The notes beneath the pieces are model-generated. The model was not told where the DNA came from and searched no databases. It saw only the letters and a list, made by a program, of their open reading frames with translations. Below are positions 25,851 through 39,572 of a DNA stretch of 64,000 nucleotides, piece by piece. Source of the DNA: Fratercula arctica (taxonomy: Eukaryota; Chordata; Aves; Charadriiformes; Alcidae). A program made the translations under genes and the position numbers. Numbering within the stretch: position 1 is the stretch's first letter; every line of letters begins with the position of its first letter. Location of the stretch: positions 35,534,389 through 35,598,388 of the forward strand of contig CANTUZ010000005.1 in the NCBI GenBank assembly GCA_947846985.1, given 5' to 3'.

Positions 25851-28800
25851 ATTCAATGCTTTTGATAGAAAAGAAAATACAAACTGGAAAGAAAAATATT
25901 TTATGCAAATTTCTGGTTCTAGAACTACATGAGCAACTCAAACTCATCCTTATGGCTAGTTCTGTGAAAGTATTTGTTCATCGTGTTACAACCATATTAC
26001 AAAATATAGATGTATATATGTTTTTACAGATATATGTCTTTGGATACCAACATATCTTCAATGGGCAAGTTCGTGCTCAGACATCGGTATGATAATGAAT
26101 GTTCAGCCTCAGTCTGCTGCATTAGGTTTATAAAATTTTACAGTGAAGTCATGACACTGAAATATTACAAACAATTTTTATTTGTGGTCCCATCTAAAAA
26201 GTCCTCACGTTCCATGTAGTGATTGCCAGTTGGGTAGACAGGCAGCAAAACAGGGATTTTCAAAATTATGCTCACTCAAGCCTCCCAAAGCAGATCATGC
26301 TTCAACAAGTAGCATACACAGACTTTGGAAATTATACAGCTTTTACAACCTGACATCAATGCAGGTAGCATTTCCCTTTTGTCTTTTTACAAAGTCTGTT
26401 GACGAACTTGATCAAATGTCAGTTATGAGTCAGCTGGCACGCAAGTTTTAACCATTCCTGGATTTTCTAGTAGGTGTCCATGATGACAAATTTCTATAAT
26501 GAAATGTCATTTGCGGATTACCAGAAATACTTTCCTTAAATTGATGAGATTGAAATCTCAAAGTTTGTTATTGACTTTCTGCTTCATTTCCTGCATACTA
26601 CAATTTCTGAACCTGATGTTTGCTGAATCACCACAGAGACATTCCTAAATTATTTGCTATACAGTTATTGTCCTCATCTAATCAAATTTCTTTACTAGTT
26701 ACTTATCATTATTTAGTAAGGTTTTGCTATATTTTAATTTATAACATTATCTCCTACTTCCTATATCTTAAAAGAAGCAGTAGAAGTTCTGTATTTCTTT
26801 AAATGGTCAGCTCCTTTTTGAGTGTCTGTAAAACATGAACTAGAATGGTAGGATGTAATTGCTTGTCTATCGCAAATGTCCAACTTTAATTTTTATTATC
26901 TGTGCTTCATTTTCAAATTTCCATTTCCCATTTTCAAAGAGATATGAGAATGGTAATGTTTTCACCTAACTTAGGCGCTAGAAAGTTTTCAAGGCTTCAC
27001 TTTTAGGATATAAAATGTCTTCTTTACACATTCCTCTTGGTACCTGGGATTAATGCTGAGAATACAAACCCCACCTCAGTCCCTTTGTCACAACAAGTTT
27101 GATAGTTTGCAAGAAACTGCAGTCTTGGGAGCTTTGTTTATTTTCCTTTACAATTTTGAATGAGTAGAGACACGTATAGTTTTTGCAACTAAATGTAATT
27201 TATGTTTTCACAGATGAACAGATTATTCTAAAGATTATAGGATATATCAATAATGTTTTATTGAGACATATTTTCCTGTTTGTTCTCCAAAATAGTATGG
27301 AGATACTGAAACCTGTCCACTACGCTTATCGATTGTTATTAAAAAATACTGATATTAAATCATAAAAATGTTGATAAGATTTAATTTTCATTCATGTCTA
27401 GTTGGTTTGGACTCTCAACTGGCATACTCTCATTTACTGAAATGAGCCATATCTTCAGGTGTTGAAACTATTAATGTCATCTGAGAATTTGGGCTATTGC
27501 TTTTGTTTTTCATTAGAGCTGATTTATAGATACATAATTACAGATTTAAAGAAAAAGTTCATAGGAAATCCAGATCCCCTAATACTTATGTCCGAATAGA
27601 GATGTTGAAATGTCACTGTTTGCTTAATAAAGAATAACACAGCCCCAGAGATCTATCTGTTGACTATTTACTTATAAAAATCCAGTCTGGGTTTAGTTAT
27701 CCAAAAGAACAGATTATTTCTGCCAGAGCTGCCAGTGAGAGGAAAATAATTTTAACATTCATTCAGGAATCAAATACTTATTGATTAACACTGAAGGTAC
27801 TGTAACCTTAAAGACTGAATGAAGACATCTTGCTGAACACAACTGCAATTTTTCTGATGGAAAAAAAACATTTTCAGAAGGCATTTTTGACAGTTTTGTA
27901 ATGCAAATTAGTAAAGTCCAGACACTCAGATTACTTGGCTATAGAGAAAACTATAGACAGAGTAAGAAAACATACTATAGTATGAGAATTTGAAATGGAT
28001 GGAATGTAAGTGAATGTGAGTAGGAGAGACAAAGCACTGTGATGAAAGCATACACACTGAGTTTGGAAAGGTGTTCATGTTAATATCATTATTGAGAAAG
28101 TAAAGGAGATCCAATGAGTTGTTCAAACATTAGCAGGTACTTCTTTTCACTGCTTCTGCTGCCCACTACCAAAGATCTCCTAAATAAAAGGAAATTTTGT
28201 GAAAGTATGAAAGACATTTTGTGGAAGCTGATATAAAATACTATTTTGGCAGCATTTCTATCTTCAGTGGATGGGTGCAAAAGTACTTCCTGGTCTTTTT
28301 AACTAATTTATGTCTTCCAATAGTGTCAATTCTGTACTCTAGGTGGAAGGTGTGGCCAGGTTTCCTGATCCCACAGACTGTGTACCAAAGTCTTCCTAGA
28401 GCTGAACTCTACCAGAGCTAAGAAGAGAGGGAACCCTAAAAGTAGTTAATGAAAATCACACTATGATCTTTCTTTTTCGTAATTCAATTTAATTTGTATA
28501 GCTATGTGCCTAGGCATCTTTGTCCCCTGATCAGTTAGGAGTTTGAAGTTTATCAGTAATTAATTCCTCCATGAAAGCATGGAGAAGGAGTTAAATATTG
28601 CAGCTTTATTTTAAAAATTACAAGATACTAGTTGGAAGAACCATATTCAAATAAGAGCTCATTTCAAGGAGCCTGAGTAATAAATTATAGCAATTATAAA
28701 TTGCTAATTTATGAGTACACATTTCATCTACCCAGTATTGCTGAAATCTGATGAGGCAGTTTGGCTGATGTTCAAGTCACTGATTATAACCTAGTTAGAA

Positions 28801-29647
28801 GAGACTTGGAGAGGGAAAGGGATCATGTGCAGAGGGAAAACCCCATAGTCCAAAAGTAAGTTTCTACAGCCAGTAGGCCTAAAGAGATACACTGACTAAT
28901 TCAAATATTTCCCCTCGCTGTCTACATTAGGCAACCTTAATTAGTTACACCTTTCTTAGTCGCTGACTTCAAGTGTCTCTGACATCAGATTCAAAAGAAT
29001 CAAAGATGTTCAGTAGAATCAGGTATAAAATGTAGTATTGTATTCTTATGACCATATTGTACCAGAAGATAGGACAAACTAGGCATTTCAAAGATTTTAA
29101 AGGTTATGGGTCATGTCAACTGGAAGAAAAATGAAATATGAAAGACAAGCAGTAGCTTTTTACTACTGCATCCCAAACCCACGATATGCTCCCCCGCACA
29201 AAGGGATGACTACATTTGTAAAGTACAGTCACTCAATTCCTGAGAAAGAGATTATGATGAAGAACGGAAATTTGAAAATGTTTAAAATATGTAATATGAT
29301 TACAAGGAAAAAGTTGGGTTACTACAAATATACACTTATTATTATTATTACAGGCAACCCTGTTAACTCCCATAAATGTACCAGGTCCTGTCACAGAACT
29401 AGTGGGGGATATTTTTGTATTTTGAGGCCATTCAAGAGCCTCACTTCTTGATGGCAAGACTCTTCTGGTTTTGAGTCTATATACACTCATGGCCTATTCA
29501 TTCTTACTTTACCTTCAGTAGTTTTAGCCCTGTTAGTTTCCTTGTAGGTTTATAGACAAAGTAATTTCTCTAGTTGGGTTCATTTTGTTAAGATAAATAA
29601 TTGAAGTCCATTTAGATACCTTATTTCACAGGCTCTTTAATTTGCTC

Positions 29648-29673
29648 TTCATCCTACAGATTCATCCTACAGA
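29648..29673. repeat. 13 bp perfect tandem duplication
   Basis: TTCATCCTACAGA occurs twice head to tail (29648-29660 and 29661-29673) without mismatch. Confidence 0.9.
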
Positions 29674-30949
29674 GTCTTTGAAACTCTTTTCATTTGTGTT
29701 CATTTTTCTTGACCAATGAAGTTTAAAATTATAATGGTATTCTTGATGAAGTCTTATAAGGGTTTGTACAGTAATATGAATTTTTCTCTCTGTCAGCTGA
29801 AACTATCTTGATTGTTAGATTTCATTGTTTTTTTTCTTGGCCACATTACCATTAGTAGAAAGATTCCACATGGGAATTTCATCTCCACTTCCACTTTCTA
29901 AAAAAAAATCTTTATTATTAGTCTCTAACTGTCTGACTCCACACTTCATCCTGTAAAACTTCACTGTTTCTATGTATCCATCATTATTTTCTTCTTCATG
30001 ATATCTTGATTATCCTTTGTATATGCAATGATTCCCATCTCTCTTTCACCAGACAGTTTCATGATGACAGCCCAACTTTTTCATACCAAGGTCATATTTT
30101 ATAATATTAAATAAAAGCAATCTGTAGACTTGAGATACTCCATTTATAATTTTCCTACAGCCTTTTACCTCTTATTTAGTGTAACATTTGCCATTCCACA
30201 GTCATTTGGTGTAGAGAATTATTAAAAATATGCATAATAAGATTTACAGTTCTATGAATGACTGCTTTTTCTTTTTTTTTTTTTTTTTATTAGTTAAGTT
30301 TTTTTCAGTTTAGCTTAGTTTATGTCAGAAGGACTAAACAATGTCTACTTGATAATGGAAGGGTCTTCATGATGTCTGACAAATATAAAAAATCAATAAA
30401 CTGGAAGTGGAGACTAGACAAATTCAGATTAGAAATAAATCATACAAATCGTAAGGGTAAGCTAAATAACACATTTATATATGGACAACATAACAGGTCT
30501 GAGAAGGATAACATAGCTTTTATAACAAAGAAAATGCATTTTACATTTATATCATGAGCGTATTCGTGTGTGTGCGCTTTCACTCAAACGTTAACTAACT
30601 CAGAGAAGGTCTGTCACCGGGGTAGTACATAAGATGAGACAAAATTATGAGGAATGTCCCATAAGACTTTATAACTTGTGAATCTATAAAAATTAAACTA
30701 TTATATTAGTTTACATTAGTTATATGAAAATTAACTATTATATCGGAAATAATACTGTCTGTATTAAATATGAATGACAAAGAATAAAAAAGGTAAAAGA
30801 AGGTTGGCTACCCTTACCAGCTAATTGATGCATAAGGGATTACGTAACTGGACATTTGAAATCAAGAAATTCACAGATTGTTTTTCACGTGCCTTTTTTA
30901 TACAGAAGTCACAATGCTACAAAGAATTCTGTGCATGCTAAATTTATCT

Positions 30950-30981
30950 TATATAAGCATAGGCGTATATAAGCATAGGCA
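30950..30981. repeat. 16 bp tandem duplication
   Basis: TATATAAGCATAGGC plus one variable base occurs twice head to tail (30950-30965 and 30966-30981), with only the last base differing. Confidence 0.9.
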
Positions 30982-33569
30982 ACTATAGTGAAGAAAATGA
31001 CATGACTGTATCAAGTATGATGCAAATATGTTATTTATTCCAATTTACTGAATAAACTAGTTCTTACAGAAATTTCACAGCCACACAGAAATACACTACT
31101 TAAAACTTTTGCTTTTTTAAAAAATAGAATTATAATCAGAAGCAGATAAAAAGTTCTATAAATCTTAAAGTAAATGTGAAATCTTCTGTATACATTACAT
31201 CACCATGGAATAAATATGAATATTTTAAAACTCTATTATTAACTGACTGGAAAACATGTAAATAACTACGGTAGTAAATGAGACAAATAAATAAAAGTGA
31301 GGAAACCCTACAGTTCTTCAGTTTGCAATAAGTAATTACCACTGAAAGATGGGTAAAACATAAACAAATAAACATAAACAGCATTATGGTAGTCTGCATC
31401 ATTCCCAGAGCAAGGAGAGATACTGGAGAAAGAAATTACAGCAGGTTATTTCTTTCTGTCCCTAACATTTCTACTGCAGGAGAAAAAAAAATGTAGGAAA
31501 TAGGAATAACTTGATAGTCTGAAAACAGCCTAAGAAAAAGAACAAAACTGAGATCCATTATTAATTAAAGTGCTTTTGATTAGATGGAGAAGTCCCAGAA
31601 CACAGAAAACCCCGATAGGCTTGGTATGACTTCAATTTTGCAACAAATGCATAGTTGTCCAAATGACTCTTCATCACATTACTCCAAAAAAAGTTTTTAG
31701 AAGAAATGAGAGATACTATACATGAGACAAGGGAAGACATTTTATATGCTAAAATTCACAGTGGGGTTGATGTACAGCTCTCAAGACGTGAACACTTCTT
31801 TGATACCTCTTCACTGGAGCTACAACAATAGTTTTCAAGACCTTGCCCAAATAAACACTTTGTCAGGAGAGCAATTAGTTGATGTAGAATAGCCAACCTA
31901 ATTTTACCTGATTCATTCCCAACACTTACTGCTCCTGATGTTTAATGAGAACTCATTCACTGATTTAGTCACTTCCAAGAGTCCCTCAGGTATCAGGCAT
32001 AGTCAACAGAATAGGTTATCCTTGACTAATGGTTCTTTACAATCCCTAACATTCAGTTCAAGATCTCAGCCTTGTATCTGCATTTTTAGATAAAATGATA
32101 ATATGAGTCTTTATGCTCCAAATATTAATCACGTCTAGAAATGGGACTCAGAGATCTAAGTCTCTGAGCTACTTGAATATGTACCATGACTGAGAAATTT
32201 AATAATCTATTGCTTTAGAAAGAATCAGATGAGCCATTTGGAAAATGCTGTACTGTATACAAACATATGTATCTTAATTTTTATTCTAAGAATCCCCCAA
32301 AAAGGACATTCCAGAATGTCAGCCTCAAAAAAATCAGACTTTCTCCATTTCATTTTCAAAAATTGTAGTACATGCTATGGGAGTATCAGCACATACTGTA
32401 CTGAGGAAAGTTTCTACTACTGGACATGCAGTTTGGATACAGTTAAATCAGATTTCCATTCTTCTGTTTGTATAGAGATGCTACTTATGGCAGGTGCATT
32501 GTATTCAATGAAGAAGCCAGAATTTGGATTTGTTTTTCTAAGCAGCTATGAATAGAAATTGGGTGTTTGTTAAAAGTAATATTACATTAGTTAATTAGTG
32601 ACCAAGAACTGCATAAAATCTGGACTTAAAACTTGTGAACTTCATCAGTTAAGTCAATCAGTGAAGAAAGCCAAAATCCCTGTAACTAGTAGATATATAC
32701 ATTCAGATATTTCCATTTGCATTTTACCTACAAAAGCTGAATAATTCATTAAAGCAGCATAAGAATAATTCTATACTTTAATTAAGTTCAAACAAAACGG
32801 AATCCATTTCTAGGCAATCTTCGTTCTGAAAAAGGAATGAGGAAAATTTATTGAATTATTACTATTATTCATTTTTATATTTTTTTGCCCAGGTCTAATT
32901 GCTACGCAAAGCAAAGTGTTTCAAAGCTTTCCCTAAATATTGTATAATGTTCTGGAATTCTCCTTTTACACTTCACAAACAATCATGGGGAAAAAGATCT
33001 GCCTGTACCTAATTTTCCCTCAAAAAAACTACAGAAATCTTATAAACCACATACTTTACACTCCTTATCTAAGTAACCCAGAAATCACCAAGATTAATAT
33101 ATTTGAAAAATTTGCAATCCCACTGGTGTATTAACTTTCTTTACTTCAAGTCCTTCAAGAATCAACAAAATTTCTTAATGAAGAAATAAGCCACCATTTG
33201 CTGAAAAGGTCTTCTTCAGTATACCATCATTGGCCTTCTTATGAAATCTCTGAGCCTCTATCCACAATCTCCTTGCTCTCCTTTTGGATCATCTCAATGT
33301 CTTGAAATGCTCAAAAGCTTATAGAAGTTTGATGCTATGTGAATATCAATGCTAATGTTAATGTCTCAAAGCCAGCGGAGTTGCCTCTGCTGGGTCATTG
33401 AGAGATATAAGCATTCAGAATTTGTGTAAGACCAGGAGATCAAGTTTTCAGTGATTCTTGTGGAAAACCCAACCGGTGTGTTTTTCCTCTTACAGAGAAA
33501 GAATTAGTTTCAGTTGAAGCTTCATACCCCTGCAAGGATATTGAAAGTGACCTTTATGGGAGGAAAGGG

Positions 33570-33589
33570 AAATGTAGGAAAATGTAGGA
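33570..33589. repeat. 10 bp perfect tandem duplication
   Basis: AAATGTAGGA occurs twice in direct succession. A small slippage-type duplication. Confidence 0.85.
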
Positions 33590-36500
33590 TGATCTGGACT
33601 GTTAAAGTGAAGACTGACTTAGTTGGTAAGGTGCACACTGTTAATATATTTGAATACAAAAATACTGAACCTAAGCCAAAACTTTGCTTCCCTTTATCTG
33701 TGTTACCAAATTGCTCTGTAATGGTCTTATTATGTGATTTGCTGCCACCAGTAAACATTAAATTCACCAGGTCTTTGTATTCATCCTTTAGAGTTTATTT
33801 TAGACATACTCAAGGCACCTAGATTTTAGGGAAAAATCACACAAGTTCTGTTGTAAGGAGACGCTGCTACATAGATTCCCACTATTATTTTGAAGAATTT
33901 GTTTCTAATTTGATCATTGGCTTATTTTTTTTTTATTTACATAAACATTTTTGTGTATTCTTGAGAAGCACTTCCTTGCTGCTTCACCTCCACATAGCAG
34001 AATACTTTCAAATTGTGACCATTTCCATGCCTGCATCAACATTCATTGAAACAAGCCTACCACCCTAGCCTAGAAAACAGTTTCCATATTTGTGCATCTA
34101 AAAAAGGAAAAGTTAACAAAGATTGTAAAATGGAAGATATTACAAGACAAGGCAATTTCAGATTCCTTCAGCAGTACTGATCCCTTCATTAATAAAGTTG
34201 AAAATTCTCAGCAGCAAATTTAGAATCGTCATTTAGAATTATCTTTTGCTCACCCATATGTGTCTCTTTTACAAGAGCTATTCTACTTGACCTGTATCTT
34301 CCCAGAGAGATACTGTTACATGCAGAGTGGGTTGCACCACTGTGTAATATCAGGAATCAGGGTGGACAGCCTAGGAAATAGGTATCTAGATTTATTTTGG
34401 ACTGACATGATCATGGAAGCTATTCATCACTATTTGGTTATAAGCATATTGACTTACTCTGAGAACATTTTACAGTAAATACTGAAAGCATGTCAATAAG
34501 CTGATTTGGAAACAATGGAGACACTTTCTGCATTCTGTTTACGTGTTTACTTATGGGAATGATCAGCAGGCTACCTATCTAGCCTGCTTTTTGACACAGT
34601 AGGAATTTTAAAAAAAGTTTACAATTGACAAAGAGCAGAGAACTTACTTAAAGAATTCCATTAGTCATTGTCTGGTATTTTGAGGTGAGCAAGTCAAAAC
34701 GCCATAGTACCCACCCTTTTTTTGTGCACACCTTTCCTGATATGGTCCTCATTCAGTAATATGCAGATAGAATTTAATGGGTCTGCAACATCCACCCAAT
34801 TGTATATTTTTGACAGCTGGAAACAATAATTTATAAAGGCTATCATACTTTTATCTGGGACTGTTGTACAGAGAATCCATGCATCTCTGCGTTAGGTACT
34901 CCCACAAACATTGCCACTGCTTAATATTCTTAATGGTGTAAGTTTGAGAGATAAAATTTTAAAAGCTAAAATTTTAGGGGTAGACTGGAGCTCATTTTAA
35001 CCAGCAGAAGGATAGTTTGTGTCATATATTTATTTGTTTATATTTTCCAAATATACTGTTCTATACAATAGTGACTTCTGAGTACATACACAAAATACAT
35101 AGAACACTAATGAATACTGGACAAACATTTATTTACTTAGTGACAAAACAGGATTTTCATAGTTATTAATTCCAAAATTACTTACTCACCTTCACCAAGA
35201 AAACCAAAAAAAAGAAGAAAAGATGTCCAGCAACTTATAGAGGAGACCAACATGCTTCAGATGTTACCTAAAAAAAAAAAAAAAAATGTTGTAGAGTAAC
35301 TCTGCACAATGGCGTCCACTTGTTTAGGCCCCCGAGAGTAATCATTTGAACAACTTAGCTGGTTGTAACTGCAATGCAATATTGTCCAGTGGATTCGCTT
35401 TCCAGGGATCAGGCTGGGATAAAAGCAACATCTGAAACAGTACAAGAAATTCACATTTATAATAAAGAAGCCAAAAGGATTTAATAGGAGTAACCTGAGA
35501 TACCTACTTTGGCATCTTTTTGTCTTACAGTTTTTAGCTTGCTATAGTTACCTTACTTTTCAAATGGGAAAATTACTTTTAACTAAAAAGGAGGTCTTGG
35601 ATTTTAAATTCCAAAACAGGATATTCCAGAAACATCAAAATTATTTCCAACATGCTTTCACCATTTGAAATAACTCCAAATTCATCTTTCCAAAGTTGCC
35701 TTTTCCTTTAATCAGTATCAGTCAAAAACTGTCCAAAATCTATAAGCTATTTTCTCCATGATTCAGATAAACCATGGATCTATGTCCATCCAAAAAGACA
35801 TTGACCTGCTCTCCAATTTAAACTGTAGAGATTTCCATAAGAAATGCTATTCAATCTATGATTATATTTTTTTTCACAGAGTTCATTTTGCAGTGTCCTC
35901 TCCAAGCCTTTAAGACAGAAGAGATAGGTATAGCAACCAAGAAAAATATTCTTTTGGCAATAGAATGAAGACTGCTGAATTGGTGGTAGCAGCAGAATTC
36001 AGATCAGGTATATATTACAAACTGTTGTGGATTATGTTTTAAAGCCAAAAGTCTAAATTTTGATAAGTTTACCACCTCAAATATTCCACACAAACTAGTA
36101 GGAAAAACTATAAGACTTACTCTAGGTACCATATTTTCCGAGGGATGGTGACAGGCTTCCTCATATTCTTTATTTTAGTTCCAGGGCTTGAGAAAAAAGT
36201 TATCACCCTTGTTTCTCTGCAGATTTCATCCTATTAATTGTCAGGTATGCATCTCTGCCTTTATTTTGCATACAGATATTGCAAGAAGCTTCTGCTGTGC
36301 GATCAATGAAGAAAAAACCAAACCAGACAGATTCTTTTTTGCTTTTGTTACAAGATGAAGAAGAGTTTTTTATATTAATTAAATTTTTAGCCCTTCCAAA
36401 TAACTATGGTTATGAAGTACGATATTTAAAAAAAAAAAATAATAATAACTCCTAAGCCTTAGCTTTTCTTACTTCTTTCTTGGATGCCAGCAAATCTCAC

Positions 36501-37315
36501 ATGATCTTTTCATCTCACATACTGAGCAAAAAAAGCAACTGATATTCAAGTGACGATCATAAACAAAACATCTCTGAATCCTACAGTTACAATGTCCTAC
36601 TACTTTTGGAGTGACAATAAAACTGGAATAAGTGAAAAAGTGTTTTTTAACAAAAGCAGATATTTCTGCAAATGTGCTGCAAGTACATTATTCTTGAATT
36701 TTAGGTCATGGATACAGCTTGAATTTATTTATATTTTATACTATTTGTCAGTGTTGTAAAGCTGTGGAATACATGAGAATCAGCATTTCTAACATAGTTC
36801 TACCATTATGCAGTGAAAGTAGGCACTAAGGAAGCAGCAAAGAAGCGAGCAAAATCAGGATGTAGGCCAAATAAGAGAGGACTATGCTCAGATGCAAAAA
36901 GGTATAGAAAAGTTAGCAGCAAAGCCAACTTCAGTGTTAGCTCCATATCATTGATTATCATACCCAAGAGATTTTTTGCTATAGATAATCTCTCTTTTTT
37001 CTCTGCAATCCCTGACACAGCAATGGCAATCAGACTGAAGTTGTCTAGACTCTTGCTGTGGTTTTATTTATTTGTTAATCAACATTTTTTTGAGAACAAA
37101 TATAGTTTTCTGAATTCAAACCCTAGCACGTAGTATGGTTTTTAGATTAAAGTATCCTACATATACGTTGAAATCCATTTTCATCTCTTTGCATGCTTTT
37201 GCAAGATGCTTACTGAAACCTCCAAGAATTATTTAGGAATATGTTGCCTACCATAATAAGCAGGGCAGATCAGTGCTGAAATTACATGCAGTCATTATTG
37301 CATTACCCTTCCATG

Positions 37316-37339
37316 AAAAAAAAAAAAAAAAAAAAAAAA
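37316..37339. repeat. 24-base poly(A) run
   Basis: The longest homopolymer in the window. No processed pseudogene or LINE body could be recognised just upstream, so its origin is unresolved. Confidence 0.95.
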
Positions 37340-38783
37340 GGAAAGGACTCTAAAATCTGGAAGAAAAAAAATCTGTTTGAAAGGAAGTATAATACAATGC
37401 CTGCATTTTAAAACTTATTTGATTGTTCGGCGACTGGTTCTTGATCTCTAACCTAGGGTATTTTGCTGAAAACTTTCAATTCTGGATTGATTTTGACTAT
37501 TTATTTGGTTGGTTGACACCCTTTGTTGTGAATTATGCAAATATATAATGCAGTACGTCATACTTCTGCTGCTGGGCCCATTATATCAGTATAAATAATC
37601 TAATTCCTTCCTTTTACAATGATGCAGTGAGTTCCTTGGTCTCAGTCATATATGTCCGTTTCATTGGTAAAGGGATGTCGATGCACCTTTTTGTTTGTTT
37701 TGATTTGTTTTGGGAGGGTGGAGGGTGTTGCCTACTTACTAAATGTGTGGACTGTATGTCCAGCTTGATATCCTAACATGCTTCCTGCTGAATCAGAACT
37801 GTTCGTACCTTAGTCCTGGTTTTTACACCATGGAGGGCTCTCCATAAATGAAAGTGGAGCTAAACAGGGATTATAATAAATCAGGGGAAATAGATGGATA
37901 CATTAAACACGTTACAGTAAAGTTAAAAGGATTGTACGGGTTGTAAATTAAATGTTTATTAGGACTGCTAGCTGCCAAGATTCTGTATAACTCGCTTATA
38001 TACATGAATTGTAGTTGCATAAACTGGCTACTTTAACTCTCAAGGACTTTCTGAAAAATTCAAGGTTATATGAACTAACCTGCAGAATAACTGCTTGTCC
38101 AAACATGATAACAGACACTAACGGAGCAGAAATGACAGTTTCATTCAGAGACAAATACAAGTCAGTCTTGAATGCCTGGCTTCCACTTTTCTGAGATGAG
38201 ATGGCTGTCTTTAAGAAGATTCAATGGTGAACATCCTGTCAGTTTGAAAGGTCAGACTTTGCAAGGTATCATCAAAAATGGTGCTATACAGACCACTGGA
38301 AGAAAGAATGAGTTTATTATCTTCTCTCATCTGTTATATATTTACTCTGCTGTCCATCTTTAGCAATTAGGAAGCTTATTGAAAAGAATAAAAGATGTGC
38401 TGAATGCATGAACTGATTTCTGGTGTGATGCACTACATTAGAGATGAAGAGGGAGACATATTGAAAAGTACGGGGAGTGGGGTGAATAATTCTTGGTGAT
38501 GTCACCCTAAAAACGTTATGACCTTTAGCAAACAATTACTATATAGTTAAATATGGGTTTAGGTCTAATATTTTATTGATGCTACTGCAGTGTCTTGTTA
38601 TATGGAAATATGCAGCAAATTAATCTGCTTTTTCTATTTCTGAAAAGTACACTTAAAAGCAGGCTCCATTGACACAGAAACAATATTAATCAAGGACTGC
38701 CTTCCTAGCCATTATTGAAAAAAAAAAAAAAAAATCCTGGTAAATATCGGCTATTGTTTAAGAATGATCTTTGCTTCTACATA

Positions 38784-39572
38784 TGCGGTGGGTTGACCCC
38801 AGGTAGCAGCTGAGCATGCACACAGTCACTTGCTTACTCCTTGACCACCCCCAGCAGGATGGGAAAGAAAATAGGAAGAACAGAATAAGAAAATTTATGG
38901 GTTGAAATAAAGACAGGGAAATCACTCACCAGATACTGTCGCAGCCAAAACAGACTTAAGTTCATTCATTGGCAATAAACATTTAGTTACTGATTCAGGT
39001 ACTGGGAAGCAAAGGAGACAAACATTTAAACACTTAGGGGCAGACATCTCTCCTCCCTGCTTCCTGGGCTCAACCTTAACCCGGTCACTGACTTGTTATC
39101 GCCACAGGTCACATTCAGTCCTTCAGTGATGCACAGTCCCTTCAGGCTGGCACAGGTGGTCAGGGTCAGGATGTAGCATTTTCTCTTCCTCTCTTTCCTT
39201 CTTGCTCATTTCTCATGTTCCAGCGTGTGTCTTTCACAGACTGCAGTGTCTTCAGAGGTGTATAATCTCTGGTATGGATTCATCCAAGGGCTGCAGTCCC
39301 TTTGGGGCTGTACCTTGTCCTCCATGGAGCATCTAATACACCTGTGACTTTGGAGTTCCCTCATTCTCTTGTTCCATCCCTCCTATTCCTCTGGTCTTTC
39401 CTAAGTGTTTTCACAGGCACCATACATTTGGCTCTTGGGCTTATCTTTGGCCTTTAGTGGAACTAGCTGTGGTTTCCATTATGTCTGGCACAGGGCAGGA
39501 CCTGACCTCCTTCAACAGAAGGAATCCCTGCAGCCATGCACTAACTAAACCTTGCCATTTACACCCAATACA
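38784..39572. mobile_element. Solo LTR of an avian endogenous retrovirus
   Basis: The 789 bp element starts TGCGGTGGGTTGACCCCAGG and ends CTTGCCATTTACACCCAATACA, giving TG...CA termini as expected for an LTR. Internal words that I recognise from abundant avian LTRs include the ATAAAGACAGGGAAATCACT region and repeated TCCAGCGTG/GGGCTGCAGTCC-type segments. The 5 bases on the left (ACATA) and on the right (ATATA) agree at four positions, compatible with a decayed 5 bp target-site duplication. No internal retroviral sequence follows or precedes it, so it is probably a solo LTR left by LTR-LTR recombination. The LTR is divergent, hence old. Transcription orientation is not assigned. Confidence 0.85.

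Larger units (their letters stand above)
25851..38783. other. Long unique AT-rich non-coding DNA
   Basis: About 13 kb with no exon or RNA gene I can support and no interspersed repeat recognised. The longer frames (29113-29451, 32229-32555, 33514-33822, 36813-37133) have no recognisable domains, and several overlap open frames on the other strand, as expected for AT-rich chance frames. Homopolymers lie at 30272-30288 (17 T), 35270-35286 (17 A), 37316-37339 (24 A) and 38718-38734 (17 A). A G-rich patch, GGGAGGGTGGAGGG, is near 37710-37726. Confidence 0.55.

Noticed and set aside
33514..33822. 102-codon plus-strand frame with an 81-codon antisense frame
   Set aside because: Both strands are open over the same bases, and neither has a recognisable motif; expected by chance at this scale.
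36806..37133. 106-codon plus frame with KRAKSGCRPNKRG-like basic start and an antisense 70-codon frame
   Set aside because: No family recognised, no supporting transcript signals, overlapping antisense frame; treated as chance.
37316..37339. Poly(A) run as the tail of a processed pseudogene
   Set aside because: No coding-like or known-gene sequence is visible upstream, and no flanking duplication was found.
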